Below are positions 13,553-22,682 of a DNA stretch of 26,066 bases, one piece after another. How positions within the stretch are numbered: position 1 is the stretch's first letter; the number at the start of each line of letters is the position of its first letter. A program made the position numbers and the translations under genes. Source of the DNA: an uncultured Alistipes sp. (lineage in GTDB: Bacteria > Bacteroidota > Bacteroidia > Bacteroidales > Rikenellaceae). The stretch lies in assembly GCA_904502285.1 (NCBI GenBank), contig CAJGEC010000023.1, positions 1 through 26,066 of the forward strand, written 5' to 3'. A model generated the notes under the pieces. The model did no database searches. It was given only the letters and a program-made list of their open reading frames with translations, and was not told the DNA's origin.

Positions 13553-14713
13553 TTACTCTTCGTATAGTAAGTACTTGGCTCTCTGTCTCTTGAATGTCGC
13601 CACATCATCAGCCCAGCGGGCCTTAATCTCTTGGGCGGTGTAGCCCTCCTTTATCATCTGTCGCACCCACTCCACGCCCACGAGTTTCTCGAACATAGGC
13701 TTGAAGAAGGCGTCACCTATGCCGAGGTCGTTATAGGCATCGATGACATACTCTAAGTTCACACCCTCCTGCCAGATGGTCTCGTCGTCAAGACCTCTGA
13801 GGTCTTCGCCATAGCACCTTTCGCCGTTGAATGGCGGATTCTTAGAGCCTGCATTGGGCATCGGTGTAAAACTAAACTCTCGCCCCTCAAGGTCGGGATG
13901 CCCGTAGATTTCGAAGGGGGCCTCCGTACCACGTCCCATACTCATCACCGTACCCTCGAAGAGGCAGGTCGAAGGGTATAGGTATATGGAGTGCTGCGTA
14001 GGTAGGTTTGGTGAGGGCGCTATGGGTAGCGTATAGTGTGTGGTGTGGTCGTAGTTTGCGCAACGAACCACGCTAACCTCAGCCCTCTTGGTCCACCCCT
14101 CTCCCATAGCCATAAGCGCGATTTCGCCCATCGTGAGTCCGTGAACTATAGGTACGGGGATATGTCCTACGCCCGACTTATAGCGCATATCGAGGATAGG
14201 TCCATCGACATAGTGCCCATTGGGGTTGGGTCGATCGAGGATTATCACCCTCTTGTTGTGGTCGGCGCAAGCATCAATCATCCTCAGCATAGATATATAA
14301 TAGGTATAGAACCTCAGTCCTACATCCTGCATATCGACGACAAGGATGTCGAACGAATTCATCGCTTCGTTTGAGGGACGCTTGGTGTTGCCGTTGTAGA
14401 GAGAGAGGATGGCGATACCCGTCTTGGCATCTACATCATCCCTCACGACAAGGCCTGCCTCGACACTGCCACGAAAGCCGTGTTCGGGGGCGAAGATGCC
14501 AACTACGTCGATGCCCTCCTGGTGTAACATATCCACCACGTGGCGCTCTTGGTCGTATATCGCAGTATGGTTAGCCAGAAGCGCAACTCGTTGGTTGCGC
14601 AAGAGGGGCATATAGGCCGCCGTATCACGACACCCCACAACGACCTCCTGGCCCTGTGTACCAACGACACTCAGGAGCAGTGCGACGAGTAGTATGAATC
14701 TGCGTAGTAGCAT
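13553..14713 (-). CDS. DUF1343 protein, NamZ-like exo-N-acetylmuramidase
   Basis: A 386-residue exported protein with a signal peptide (about 1-21, LLRRFILLVALLLSVVGTQG). The rest matches the DUF1343 (YbbC/NamZ) family: VALLANHTAI, IFAPEHGFRG, DVGLRFYTY, ILDRPNPNG, SMGRGTEAPFEIYGHPDL and a C-terminal helical part. A characterised member releases N-acetylmuramic acid from the non-reducing end of peptidoglycan fragments, so a role in cell-wall recycling in the periplasm is likely. Whether this protein has that exact specificity cannot be seen. It lies 12 bp after prfB and 20 bp before ftsY in the operon. There is no lipobox, so it is probably soluble in the periplasm or secreted. Confidence 0.9.
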   Translation of the reverse strand: MLLRRFILLVALLLSVVGTQGQEVVVGCRDTAAYMPLLRNQRVALLANHTAIYDQERHVVDMLHQEGIDVVGIFAPEHGFRGSVEAGLVVRDDVDAKTGIAILSLYNGNTKRPSNEAMNSFDILVVDMQDVGLRFYTYYISMLRMIDACADHNKRVIILDRPNPNGHYVDGPILDMRYKSGVGHIPVPIVHGLTMGEIALMAMGEGWTKRAEVSVVRCANYDHTTHYTLPIAPSPNLPTQHSIYLYPSTCLFEGTVMSMGRGTEAPFEIYGHPDLEGREFSFTPMPNAGSKNPPFNGERCYGEDLRGLDDETIWQEGVNLEYVIDAYNDLGIGDAFFKPMFEKLVGVEWVRQMIKEGYTAQEIKARWADDVATFKRQRAKYLLYEE

Positions 14714-14725
14714 CTTAAATTATTG

Positions 14726-15826
14726 TTAGTATTGTAGTAGGTACTCCTTGATGAAGCCATCAATTTCACCATCCATCACAGCATCCACGTTAGAGGTCTG
14801 GTAACCCGTGCGGTGGTCCTTGACACGTCTGTCGTCGAAGACATAACTACGTATCTGCGAGCCCCACTCGATGCGCTTCTTCGTTGCCTCCAGAGCCTGC
14901 TGTGTCGCCATACGTTTGTCCAATTCGCGCTGGTATAGTTTCGAGCGAAGTATGCGCATAGCATTCTCGCGGTTCATCAGCTGTGAGCGGGTCTCCATAT
15001 TCTCGATAAGGAACTCTACGGGCTCTCCCGTGTCGGGGTCTTTGCCGTGGTAGCGGAGGCGTACCGCCGTCTCCACCTTATTTACGTTCTGACCGCCAGC
15101 ACCACTCGAACGGAAGGTGTCCCACTCGTAGTCGGCAGGCGATATGTTGATTTCGATGCTGTCGTCTACCGTGGGTGACACGAATACCGAGGCAAAGGTC
15201 GTCTGGCGCTTGTTGTTGGCGTTGAAGGGTGAGAGACGCACCATACGGTGTACGCCACTCTCGCTTCGTAGGTAGCCATAGGCGTAGTCGCCCTCGAACT
15301 CTAAGGTGCAGGACTTCACACCCACCTCGTCACCAGCCTGGTAGTTCGCCACCTTGACCTTGTAGCCGTGGGCCTCGCCCCAACGAGTGTACATACGCAT
15401 AAGCATCTGCGCCCAGTCCAATGCCTCCGTGCCTCCCGCACCAGCGTTGATATCCATAATGGCACCGAGTTTATCCTCCTTACCCGAAAGCATCTGCTTG
15501 AGTTCCAAGGCTTCGACAAGGGAGAGCGAGCTCTCATATTGTGCCGTAGCCTCCTCCTCACTGAGTACCCCCTCGGCCACAAAGTCGGGGATGAGGGACA
15601 TATCCTCCACCGCACGACACACCGCACGATATTCGTCGATGAGCGACTTTATGTCGGCCACCAACTTAAGTTGCTTGCGTGCAGCCTCTGGGTCGTCCCA
15701 GAAGTTAGGCTCCTCGGTACGCTCCTGCTCATTGCGTAGGTCAATCTCGCGCTGCTCTATGTCGATAGATTGTGCGAGTTTACCCACTCTCTGATTTAGG
15801 TCAGTTATCTGTTCTTGTGTTATCAT
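14726..15826 (-). CDS. prfB: Peptide chain release factor 2
   Basis: A 366-residue class I release factor that reads UGA and UAA. The SPF tripeptide that reads the stop codon is at 199-201 and the catalytic GGQ loop (SSGAGGQNVNK) at 244-246. The N-terminal coiled part and C-terminal region (WGSQIRSYVFDDRRVKDHRTG) are typical of RF2. In many bacteria codon 25 of prfB is an in-frame UGA passed by programmed +1 frameshifting (CUUUGA). Here the matching stretch reads LAQSIDIEQ in one open frame, and no such site is present. It starts 3 bp after the cysS stop, which implies coupled translation. Confidence 0.97.
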   Translation of the reverse strand: MITQEQITDLNQRVGKLAQSIDIEQREIDLRNEQERTEEPNFWDDPEAARKQLKLVADIKSLIDEYRAVCRAVEDMSLIPDFVAEGVLSEEEATAQYESSLSLVEALELKQMLSGKEDKLGAIMDINAGAGGTEALDWAQMLMRMYTRWGEAHGYKVKVANYQAGDEVGVKSCTLEFEGDYAYGYLRSESGVHRMVRLSPFNANNKRQTTFASVFVSPTVDDSIEINISPADYEWDTFRSSGAGGQNVNKVETAVRLRYHGKDPDTGEPVEFLIENMETRSQLMNRENAMRILRSKLYQRELDKRMATQQALEATKKRIEWGSQIRSYVFDDRRVKDHRTGYQTSNVDAVMDGEIDGFIKEYLLQY

Positions 15827-15829
15827 TGA

Positions 15830-17299
15830 CTACTCCAATTCCCAGTCGCAACCATCCTTGCGGTCCTTAACACGGATGCCTATGGCGGTGAGGTTGTCAC
15901 GAATCTTATCCGAGGTTGCCCAATCCTTCGAAGCCTTGGCATTAGCACGGATGTCGAGCAACATCTCCACCAAAGGAGATACCATATCCTTGCCACCTAC
16001 ATCTGCAGCCTTCTCGTTGCGTAGGCCAAGGATGTCGAATACATAACGGTTTACGATGCCCTTGAGGGTGTCGAGGTCCTCGGCAGTGAACGACTGCTGA
16101 CCCTCGGCTGCCTGGTTGATGATGCGTACCCAGTCGAAGAGGGCAGAGATAACCATTGGCGAGTTGAGGTCGTCGGCCATAGCCTCGCGACAACGGCGCT
16201 CCAACTCCGCAACATCCGATGTTGAGGTTGCTCCAGCCTTGAGCTTCGAGAGAGTCTCCACGGCCTTCATCAATCTGTCGAGACCCTTCTCCGCAGCCTG
16301 CAAGGCGTCGTTCGAGAAGTCGAGAGTCGAGCGGTAGTGAGCCTGAAGCACGAAGAAGCGGATGGTCATAGGGGTATAGGCCTGCACCAACATAGGGTGG
16401 TTGCCTGTGAACAACTGCTCCAAGGTGATGAAGTTGCCCAACGACTTACCCATCTTCTGGCCATTGATGGTAATCATATTGTTGTGTACCCAGTAGCGTG
16501 CTGAGTCCTTGCCGAGGGCTGCGGTAGACTGCGCAATCTCGCACTCGTGGTGTGGGAACATAAGGTCCATACCGCCACCGTGGATGTCGAACTGCTCACC
16601 GAGATATTTTGTGCTCATTGCCGAACACTCCATATGCCAGCCTGGGAAGCCATCGCTCCAAGGAGATGGCCAACGCATAATATGCTCAGGTGAGGCCTTC
16701 TTCCAGAGGGCGAAGTCGAAGGAGTGGTGCTTGTCGCTCTGGCCATCCAACTCACGGGTGTTGGTGACGATATCGTCGAGGTTGCGACCCGAAAGACGAC
16801 CATAGTGGAAGTCCTTGTTGTACTTCTCCACGTCGAAGTAGATCGAACCGTTCGACTCGTAGGCATAGCCCGCATCGAGGATACGCTTAACCATCTCGAT
16901 CTGCTCGATGATGTGGCCCGAAGCGTGTGGCTCGATGGATGGAGACTTAACGCCCAACTCGCGCATAGCGTCGTGGTAACGCTCGGTGTAGTAGTGGGCA
17001 ATCTCCATAGGCTCCAACTGCTCAAGGCGGGCCTTCTTAGCAATCTTATCCTCGCCATCATCGGCATCCTGCTCCAAGTGGCCTACGTCGGTGATGTTAC
17101 GCACGTAGCGCACCTTGTAACCCAACGACTGCAGGTAGCGGAACAAGAGATCGAAGGTTACGGCAGGACGTGCGTGGCCCAAGTGTGGATCGCCATATAC
17201 GGTAGGTCCACAAACGTACATTCCTACGTGTTCAGGGTTGATTGGCTCGAACGTCTCCTTGCGACGTGTGAGCGTGTTATACAAAACTATCTTCTCCAT
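15830..17299 (-). CDS. cysS: Cysteine--tRNA ligase
   Basis: A 489-residue class I aminoacyl-tRNA synthetase that charges tRNA-Cys. The signature HLGH (HIGH motif) is at 39-42, after the zinc-binding Cys30 in YVCGPTVYGDPHLGH. The second catalytic motif is KMGKS (282-286), a common form of KMSKS. Further zinc ligands lie in GWHMECSAM and HHECEIA. The C-terminal helical DALR domain ends in RVKDRKDGCDWELE. Length and order are normal for the family. It follows the DUF2723 gene by 23 bp and precedes prfB by 3 bp. Confidence 0.98.
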   Translation of the reverse strand: MEKIVLYNTLTRRKETFEPINPEHVGMYVCGPTVYGDPHLGHARPAVTFDLLFRYLQSLGYKVRYVRNITDVGHLEQDADDGEDKIAKKARLEQLEPMEIAHYYTERYHDAMRELGVKSPSIEPHASGHIIEQIEMVKRILDAGYAYESNGSIYFDVEKYNKDFHYGRLSGRNLDDIVTNTRELDGQSDKHHSFDFALWKKASPEHIMRWPSPWSDGFPGWHMECSAMSTKYLGEQFDIHGGGMDLMFPHHECEIAQSTAALGKDSARYWVHNNMITINGQKMGKSLGNFITLEQLFTGNHPMLVQAYTPMTIRFFVLQAHYRSTLDFSNDALQAAEKGLDRLMKAVETLSKLKAGATSTSDVAELERRCREAMADDLNSPMVISALFDWVRIINQAAEGQQSFTAEDLDTLKGIVNRYVFDILGLRNEKAADVGGKDMVSPLVEMLLDIRANAKASKDWATSDKIRDNLTAIGIRVKDRKDGCDWELE

Positions 17300-17322
17300 T
17301 GTGTTATAATTTTTTGTTTCTC

Positions 17323-20300
17323 TTATATCTTACCATAAATTGTCAATATCTCGTATGCCGCATCCGACGAGAGCAAATCCTCAGCATCGTCGAGGTATGG
17401 TGCATAGACATCCTTGCCATCCACTACTCGTGCGATAGGAAGTGTGCTGTATATCTCGTAGAGGTTGCATATATGTCCCTCTATCAACGCCATCTCTGGG
17501 GCGTTGGCATCATCGGGCATAAGGCGCTGAATAGCCTTGAGGTAGTCTACGGCCAAAGCGTCGAAGTTAAGCGGATTCTCCACCAACATCTCCTCGGCAT
17601 CGCCATTGGCCACCCACTCGAAACTACCTGCTGTGAGGTGGCTGAGGTTGAGGGTCTCGATGATGTCGAGCATAGCGTTGTATAACTCTTCGCTAATGTC
17701 GAGCGAGAAGCTGTCGTAGGTGGCGTACTGCAAGTAGTAGTTTACCCACTCACCTCGCTGCTTGATATATTGAGCCGCCAAGGTGTCGCCCTTATGGAAT
17801 AACTCCTCCGAACGGGCAAAGCTGTCGTCGCTGATTTGGAGATCCTCGACGATGTCGCTACAGTCGAGACCACGGTGTGTCGCTGTGGCGTGGTACTCTG
17901 CCGCAGCATCCGAGAGGGCATAGAAGTATGCGAAGTTATCCTCGCCCTCGATGCTCTTGGCATTGAGACCAAGCAACTTCTCGAACTCTGCATTAGCGCG
18001 CTCAAGGCTTATGATGGCGCTCTCAAGGTAGTAGTTAGCCAAGGTGTAATAGCCTCGGATGTAGGGCTGTGTGTTGCTGTGCGAGAAGCCTATCTTATGC
18101 GAAGGTAACACCTCAAGGCCTCTATCCAAGAGTGCCTCGGCACGTAGGATATCCTCCTCTTCACCACGACGTATATACTCCGAAGCAATACGTGCAAAAT
18201 TCTCGCGAATGCGCGAAGCCGAGATGTTGAAGCGGTAGAAGTAGTCCACCAAGACATCCTCGTCGGCAAGATTACCGAAGTAGAGAGGCTCTACCTCTGG
18301 ATCATTAGCCATATAGAGAGGGTAGAGGTCATCGGCATTGAGGTAGCCTGCATCTGCTCCCGAACGGTAGCGAGTGTAGATAGGGACCAACGTGAGACAG
18401 TAGCCATCGAAACGTGCATAGTCCACGACTCCGTAATCCTTCATTATGTGTGCCTGGGTAAATGAGAGAGGGCGCTCCCAGTTGAAGTTAGCCAAGAGGT
18501 CGAGCATCATAAGGTGGTCTCTGGTGACCATACTCTTACCCTTGAGCGAGAGTTTTATCTCCTCTACGGCGCGCTCAGCCTCGCTCTGGTTGATGATGCC
18601 TGAGGCGATGGCCTTCTCCGTGTCTACAGGGATGATATAGTTCTTGGCCAAAAGGATATAGTCCACCTCAGTACCATCGAAGAAACTATCTACCTTGGTC
18701 TTAAGACGACCTATAATAGCGTAGTCCTCGCCACGCTCCTCTACGGGGATTATCTCGCCCTCGGCCAGGAGCACCATACGGCCATTGTTGATGGCCAGTG
18801 TCAGTTGCTCGTCCGACACAAAGAGGCGGATAGCATCCTTGAGCAGGATGTCGTTGTTGGAGATAAGGTCGTTGTAGTCCCAATACTCCTCCATATCCTC
18901 GTAGTCGGCCATAAAGGCGGTGTCGTTGAGGATAGCCTCCGCAGTGTTGCGGGCAACGACGTATGGGACATAGACATCATAGAAACCGTCCGACGAGGTG
19001 TCGCCCTCGTTGATATACTGTTCCAAGAGGGGTGAATACTCGTCGATAATCTCCTGAGCCTCTTTTATTTGTGCCGAGATGTCGCCGTATGTTCCTGAGA
19101 TGTAACTCTTCTCACCGTAGACATCCGTATAGGGGATTTGGTAGAAGTTCTCGTTCTCGATACGTCGGCGTGTGGTGCGCAGACGGCGAGCCTTCTCGGT
19201 GTCCAATACGTCGATTACGTCTGCCGTCAATGCCCAATCATTGACATAACTATACTTGGTTGAGGGGATTGAGAATGGCACAGCCTTAGCACCGTTGGCT
19301 GCGAGTTTCATCTCGTCGATATACCACTCGCCACCGAGGTACGATGAGTTCATCACCCTAACGTCGGGACGTATGCCCTCGACCTCCTGGCAGTACCATA
19401 ATGGGAAGGTGTCGTTGTCGCCAAAGTTTATGATGATGGCATTCTGTGGGGCTGAGTTGAGGTAGTTGCGACCGATGTCACGTGCCATATATCTACCAGA
19501 GCGGTCGTGGTCGTCCCAGTTCTCCGTTGCGAGGACCACGGGAACAGCGGTGCAGAGTACCACAACGGTAATTGCACTACCCAAGGCTACTCTGCTGTTT
19601 GAGACCTTGCGCAGGAGCGATAGCACAAATTCGCCAATGCTTACAACGCCCAAGCCCAACCAGATGGAGAAGGCGTAGAAGGCTCCGGCATATACGTAGT
19701 CTCGTTCACGAGGTTCGTCGGGAGAGGTGTTGAAGTAGACGACAAGGGCGATACCCATCATCACAAAGAGCAATAACACCACGAAGAAGTTGCGCCAGTC
19801 GTTGTTGAGTTGATAGACGAAACCTAACAATCCCAACAATAGAGGCAGGAAGAAGTAGGTGTTGTGCGCAGGGTTATTTGCCATATCCGAGGGGAGTGCC
19901 GTGCGTGGACCTACATAGAGTTGGTCTATAAAGTCGATGCCTGAGAGCCAGCCACCGTGCATATAGATTCGGTTGTCGATGTCGGATTTCAACTGCTCGT
20001 CGTCCTGACGACCAACGAAGTTCCACATAAAATAGCGCCAGAACATATCACCCATCTGGTAGCCGAGGAAGAAACTGATATCCTCAATGGCGCGTGGCTC
20101 ATACCAGCCATTGCCCATATCGTCGCTACGATAGACCGTAGGGTTGCCACCCTGCATAGCCACCCAACTTGTCTGGTAGCTATCTCGGCGCGAGTAGTTC
20201 CACATACGAGGGAAGATGCGCATAGCCTCGTCGGGGTAGGTGTAGCCGTCGAAAAATTCACGCTCCTCATATTTGTTGGTCTCAGGGTTTAGCCACATCA

Positions 20301-21465
20301 TACTCTTTGACGAGTAGTCGCCCGTAGGGATGAACTCGTCGTCCGACGTTGGGTCTAAGTTTGGCTCTACCAACATATTAGGCATAGCCGAGTAATAGGG
20401 GCCTACCAACAAGGGTCGATTACCATACTGGTCGCGGTTGAGCAGGCTGAGCAACATATGGGGTGTCGAAGGGTTGTTGGAGTTCATCGGTGGGTTCGCC
20501 ACGGCACGAATCGAGACTGCGGCATAGGATGAGAAGCCGATGAGGATTACCGTGAGCGACAGCACGACGGTATTTAGGATGCGGTAGCCCTTGCGGTGGG
20601 TGTAGAGGATTGCCAACGAGAGCAGTATGCCAACCACCACGATAAAGAGTATCATTCCGCTATAGATAGGCAACCCAAGAGTGTTTACTGCAAAGGTGTC
20701 TACCGCAGCGCCCAAGGCCACGGTATATGGGATGATGATGCCATTTATAGCACCCAAGATAAGCATCGAAACCACCAAGGCGAGGGCCATTTTGAAGATA
20801 TAGTCCCACGCCGTGCGGTAGGTATATTTGCGGAAGAACCATATCATCACCAAGGCTGGGATGGTGAGCAGGTTGAGGATATGGACACCGATAGAGAGGC
20901 CCATAAGGTAAGCGATAAGCACTATCCAGCGCATAGAGGTTGCGCGGTCTGCATTCTCCTCCCAGCGTAACATAAGCCATACTACCAACGATGTGAACAT
21001 CGACGAGAGGGCATAGACCTCGCCCTCCACAGCCGAGAACCAGAAGGTGTCGGTGTAGGTATACGATAGTGCGCCAATGGCTCCCGCTCCGAGGATAAGG
21101 ACCATACGCTCCAACGACATATTCTCTCCCATGGTGCGCTCCGTAACTCGGCGTGCCAAGTGGGTGATAGTCCAGAAGAGGAAGAGTATGCAGAAGCCCG
21201 AAGCCAAGCCATTCATCGCGTTAATCATCACAGGCACACTCTCAACCGAGGGGGCAAGGATGGCAGCCAGACGAGCCAGCATCATAAAGAGGGGTGCTCC
21301 AGGAGGGTGGCCCACTTCGAGTTTGTATGATACGGCGATGAACTCACTGCAGTCCCAAAGGCTGGTTGTTGGCTCAATCGTCAAGAGGTAGGTTATGGTC
21401 GCTATGAAGAAGACCATCCAACCTGTGATGTTGTTCCAGAATTTGAAATTGGTTTTATTTAACAT
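17323..21465 (-). CDS. DUF2723 (GT117) multi-spanning membrane protein
   Basis: A 1380-residue inner-membrane protein. The N-terminal half has about a dozen membrane helices with the GT-C-like first loop EPTTSLWDCSEF (Asp38, Glu41) and VGHPPGAPL (51-59), which are hallmarks of DUF2723. This family is listed as glycosyltransferase family 117 and related to TMEM260, a protein O-mannosyltransferase. Residues beyond about 650 are mostly soluble and include AIIINFGDNDTFPLWY followed by a helical, partly TPR-like tail. Glycosylation of exported proteins is a reasonable inference for Bacteroidota, but the sugar and acceptor are unknown. It is on the long side for the family. A promoter with perfect -7 box lies 26 bp upstream, so it heads the operon running through cysS to rimO. 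Confidence 0.92.
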   Translation of the reverse strand: MLNKTNFKFWNNITGWMVFFIATITYLLTIEPTTSLWDCSEFIAVSYKLEVGHPPGAPLFMMLARLAAILAPSVESVPVMINAMNGLASGFCILFLFWTITHLARRVTERTMGENMSLERMVLILGAGAIGALSYTYTDTFWFSAVEGEVYALSSMFTSLVVWLMLRWEENADRATSMRWIVLIAYLMGLSIGVHILNLLTIPALVMIWFFRKYTYRTAWDYIFKMALALVVSMLILGAINGIIIPYTVALGAAVDTFAVNTLGLPIYSGMILFIVVVGILLSLAILYTHRKGYRILNTVVLSLTVILIGFSSYAAVSIRAVANPPMNSNNPSTPHMLLSLLNRDQYGNRPLLVGPYYSAMPNMLVEPNLDPTSDDEFIPTGDYSSKSMMWLNPETNKYEEREFFDGYTYPDEAMRIFPRMWNYSRRDSYQTSWVAMQGGNPTVYRSDDMGNGWYEPRAIEDISFFLGYQMGDMFWRYFMWNFVGRQDDEQLKSDIDNRIYMHGGWLSGIDFIDQLYVGPRTALPSDMANNPAHNTYFFLPLLLGLLGFVYQLNNDWRNFFVVLLLFVMMGIALVVYFNTSPDEPRERDYVYAGAFYAFSIWLGLGVVSIGEFVLSLLRKVSNSRVALGSAITVVVLCTAVPVVLATENWDDHDRSGRYMARDIGRNYLNSAPQNAIIINFGDNDTFPLWYCQEVEGIRPDVRVMNSSYLGGEWYIDEMKLAANGAKAVPFSIPSTKYSYVNDWALTADVIDVLDTEKARRLRTTRRRIENENFYQIPYTDVYGEKSYISGTYGDISAQIKEAQEIIDEYSPLLEQYINEGDTSSDGFYDVYVPYVVARNTAEAILNDTAFMADYEDMEEYWDYNDLISNNDILLKDAIRLFVSDEQLTLAINNGRMVLLAEGEIIPVEERGEDYAIIGRLKTKVDSFFDGTEVDYILLAKNYIIPVDTEKAIASGIINQSEAERAVEEIKLSLKGKSMVTRDHLMMLDLLANFNWERPLSFTQAHIMKDYGVVDYARFDGYCLTLVPIYTRYRSGADAGYLNADDLYPLYMANDPEVEPLYFGNLADEDVLVDYFYRFNISASRIRENFARIASEYIRRGEEEDILRAEALLDRGLEVLPSHKIGFSHSNTQPYIRGYYTLANYYLESAIISLERANAEFEKLLGLNAKSIEGEDNFAYFYALSDAAAEYHATATHRGLDCSDIVEDLQISDDSFARSEELFHKGDTLAAQYIKQRGEWVNYYLQYATYDSFSLDISEELYNAMLDIIETLNLSHLTAGSFEWVANGDAEEMLVENPLNFDALAVDYLKAIQRLMPDDANAPEMALIEGHICNLYEIYSTLPIARVVDGKDVYAPYLDDAEDLLSSDAAYEILTIYGKI

Positions 21466-21489
21466 ATCTCTAAATTTTCCATTTAATCC

Positions 21490-21509
21490 GCAAATATAAT
21501 AATATTTGC
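21490..21509 (-). promoter_or_regulatory. Palindromic promoter of the DUF2723-rimO operon
   Basis: On the - strand TATATTTG (21491-21498) is a perfect -7 box, 26 bp before the start codon. It lies in the palindrome GCAAATAT-AATA-ATATTTGC (21490-21509), so a nearly equal box points the other way. The -33 box is not clear. Confidence 0.55.
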
Positions 21510-21574
21510 TTGATTAACGAACGAAAAGGCCATTTATTTTCTTGACGAGGTGAGATATGGCGAAAAAAGGTGTA

Positions 21575-21600
21575 AAATCGACATCTTGTGAAGTCGATTT
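21575..21600 (-). terminator. Terminator of queG
   Basis: AAATCGAC (21575-21582) pairs with GTCGATTT (21593-21600) around a 10-nt loop. On the - strand it is followed by TACACCTTTTTT. It lies 30 bp past the queG stop, before the promoter of the next operon. Confidence 0.7.
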
Positions 21601-21630
21601 GCAGTTGGAAAATATGTCCAAAAAGTTGTC

Positions 21631-22587
21631 CTATTCGGAAGTGGTTGATTCGCTTTTATTACCCGATTTTGAGGCTGTGTTTTTGACGATATTTGCCTTG
21701 ATTCGCTCCAATCCTGCACGGGGCATTGGGGTAGTGCTGGCCATAGATAAAAACTCCTCATCCGTCATATTGAGCCACGCCTCACTACTGAGGGTTGTGG
21801 GGTCAAACAATGGGTCGAACTTAGGGTTGGTGTGGAGGGGTGCGTGGTGATTGAAGGGGCAGACCGATTGGCAAGCATCGCAACCAAAAATCCAACCATC
21901 AAGGTTGATGGTGTCGCTCTCATTTGCTCGCTCAATAGTCCTGCAAGAGATACATAAGTTGGTGTTTATGAGTCTATTATCGAGGATTGCTCCATTGGGA
22001 CAACTATCCACACAGCGTCTGCACGTGCCACAACCATAACCCTGCATAGGGCTGTCGTAGCCATCCACCTCTTCGCTTATTAGCAATTCTCCGAGGTTGA
22101 ACATAGTGCCGAAGTGAGGGTTTACAACCAAGGAGTTGCGACCTATCCAGCCGAACCCCGCTTTGATAGCCAGACTCTTCTCGGCTAAAGGGGCTGAGTC
22201 GGTGAAGGCGCGGAAGCGTAGGTCGGGGTGGTGGAGGGTTAGACGTTCGGCGAGTTCGCGGAGCATCTCCTTTATTGTCAGGTGATAATCCTGAGCCAAG
22301 GCGTATGAGGCAATCTTTGTTGTAGACTCCTCTTTATAGCCACGGCTGTAGGGCGAGAGGTAGGAGACACCACAGACGATGACGCTCTTCGTGCCCTCGG
22401 CTAAGAGTGCTGGGGCAAAACGCTTGTCGCCATTGCGTTCGAGGTAGGAGAGGGTGGAGTGGTAGCCACGAGCCAGCCACTCGTTGAAACGCTCTCGCTC
22501 CTGGCTGAGCGTCTCTGAGGAGACGACGCCTACGAGGTCGAAACCTACCTCTTTTGCGCTGTTTATGATTAAATTTCGGGATATCAT
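21631..22587 (-). CDS. queG: Epoxyqueuosine reductase
   Basis: A 318-residue cobalamin- and iron-sulfur-dependent enzyme of the last step of queuosine synthesis in tRNA. The conserved TDSAPLAEK holds the catalytic Asp. Two 4Fe-4S binding groups follow: CGTCRRCVDSCPNGAI, and CISC with GCDACQSVCPF. The C-terminal DUF1730-type tail is normal. I start at MISRNLIINSAKEVGFDLVG. A longer frame begins at a TTG (22605), but that TTG is part of the -7 box at 22603-22610, so it would not be transcribed properly. The gene is transcribed away from the acyl-CoA synthetase gene and ends in its own terminator. Confidence 0.96.
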   Translation of the reverse strand: MISRNLIINSAKEVGFDLVGVVSSETLSQERERFNEWLARGYHSTLSYLERNGDKRFAPALLAEGTKSVIVCGVSYLSPYSRGYKEESTTKIASYALAQDYHLTIKEMLRELAERLTLHHPDLRFRAFTDSAPLAEKSLAIKAGFGWIGRNSLVVNPHFGTMFNLGELLISEEVDGYDSPMQGYGCGTCRRCVDSCPNGAILDNRLINTNLCISCRTIERANESDTINLDGWIFGCDACQSVCPFNHHAPLHTNPKFDPLFDPTTLSSEAWLNMTDEEFLSMASTTPMPRAGLERIKANIVKNTASKSGNKSESTTSE

Positions 22588-22602
22588 TGGTATAATTTCC
22601 TG

Positions 22603-22610
22603 CAAAAATA
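22603..22610 (-). promoter_or_regulatory. -7 box of the queG promoter
   Basis: TATTTTTG on the - strand matches TAnnTTTG exactly, 15 bp upstream of the chosen ATG. It decides the start of queG because the alternative TTG codon lies inside it. No good -33 TTTG is seen. Confidence 0.5.
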
Positions 22611-22682
22611 ATTATTTTTAATAAATAATTGGTAACTTGCACCCGATTTGTTATTCTATACAAAAACTTAAATAGTTGAGAT

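Noticed and set aside
22588..22605. TTG start for QueG, six residues upstream
   Set aside because: The TTG lies inside a perfect -7 promoter box, and the ATG gives the usual N-terminus.
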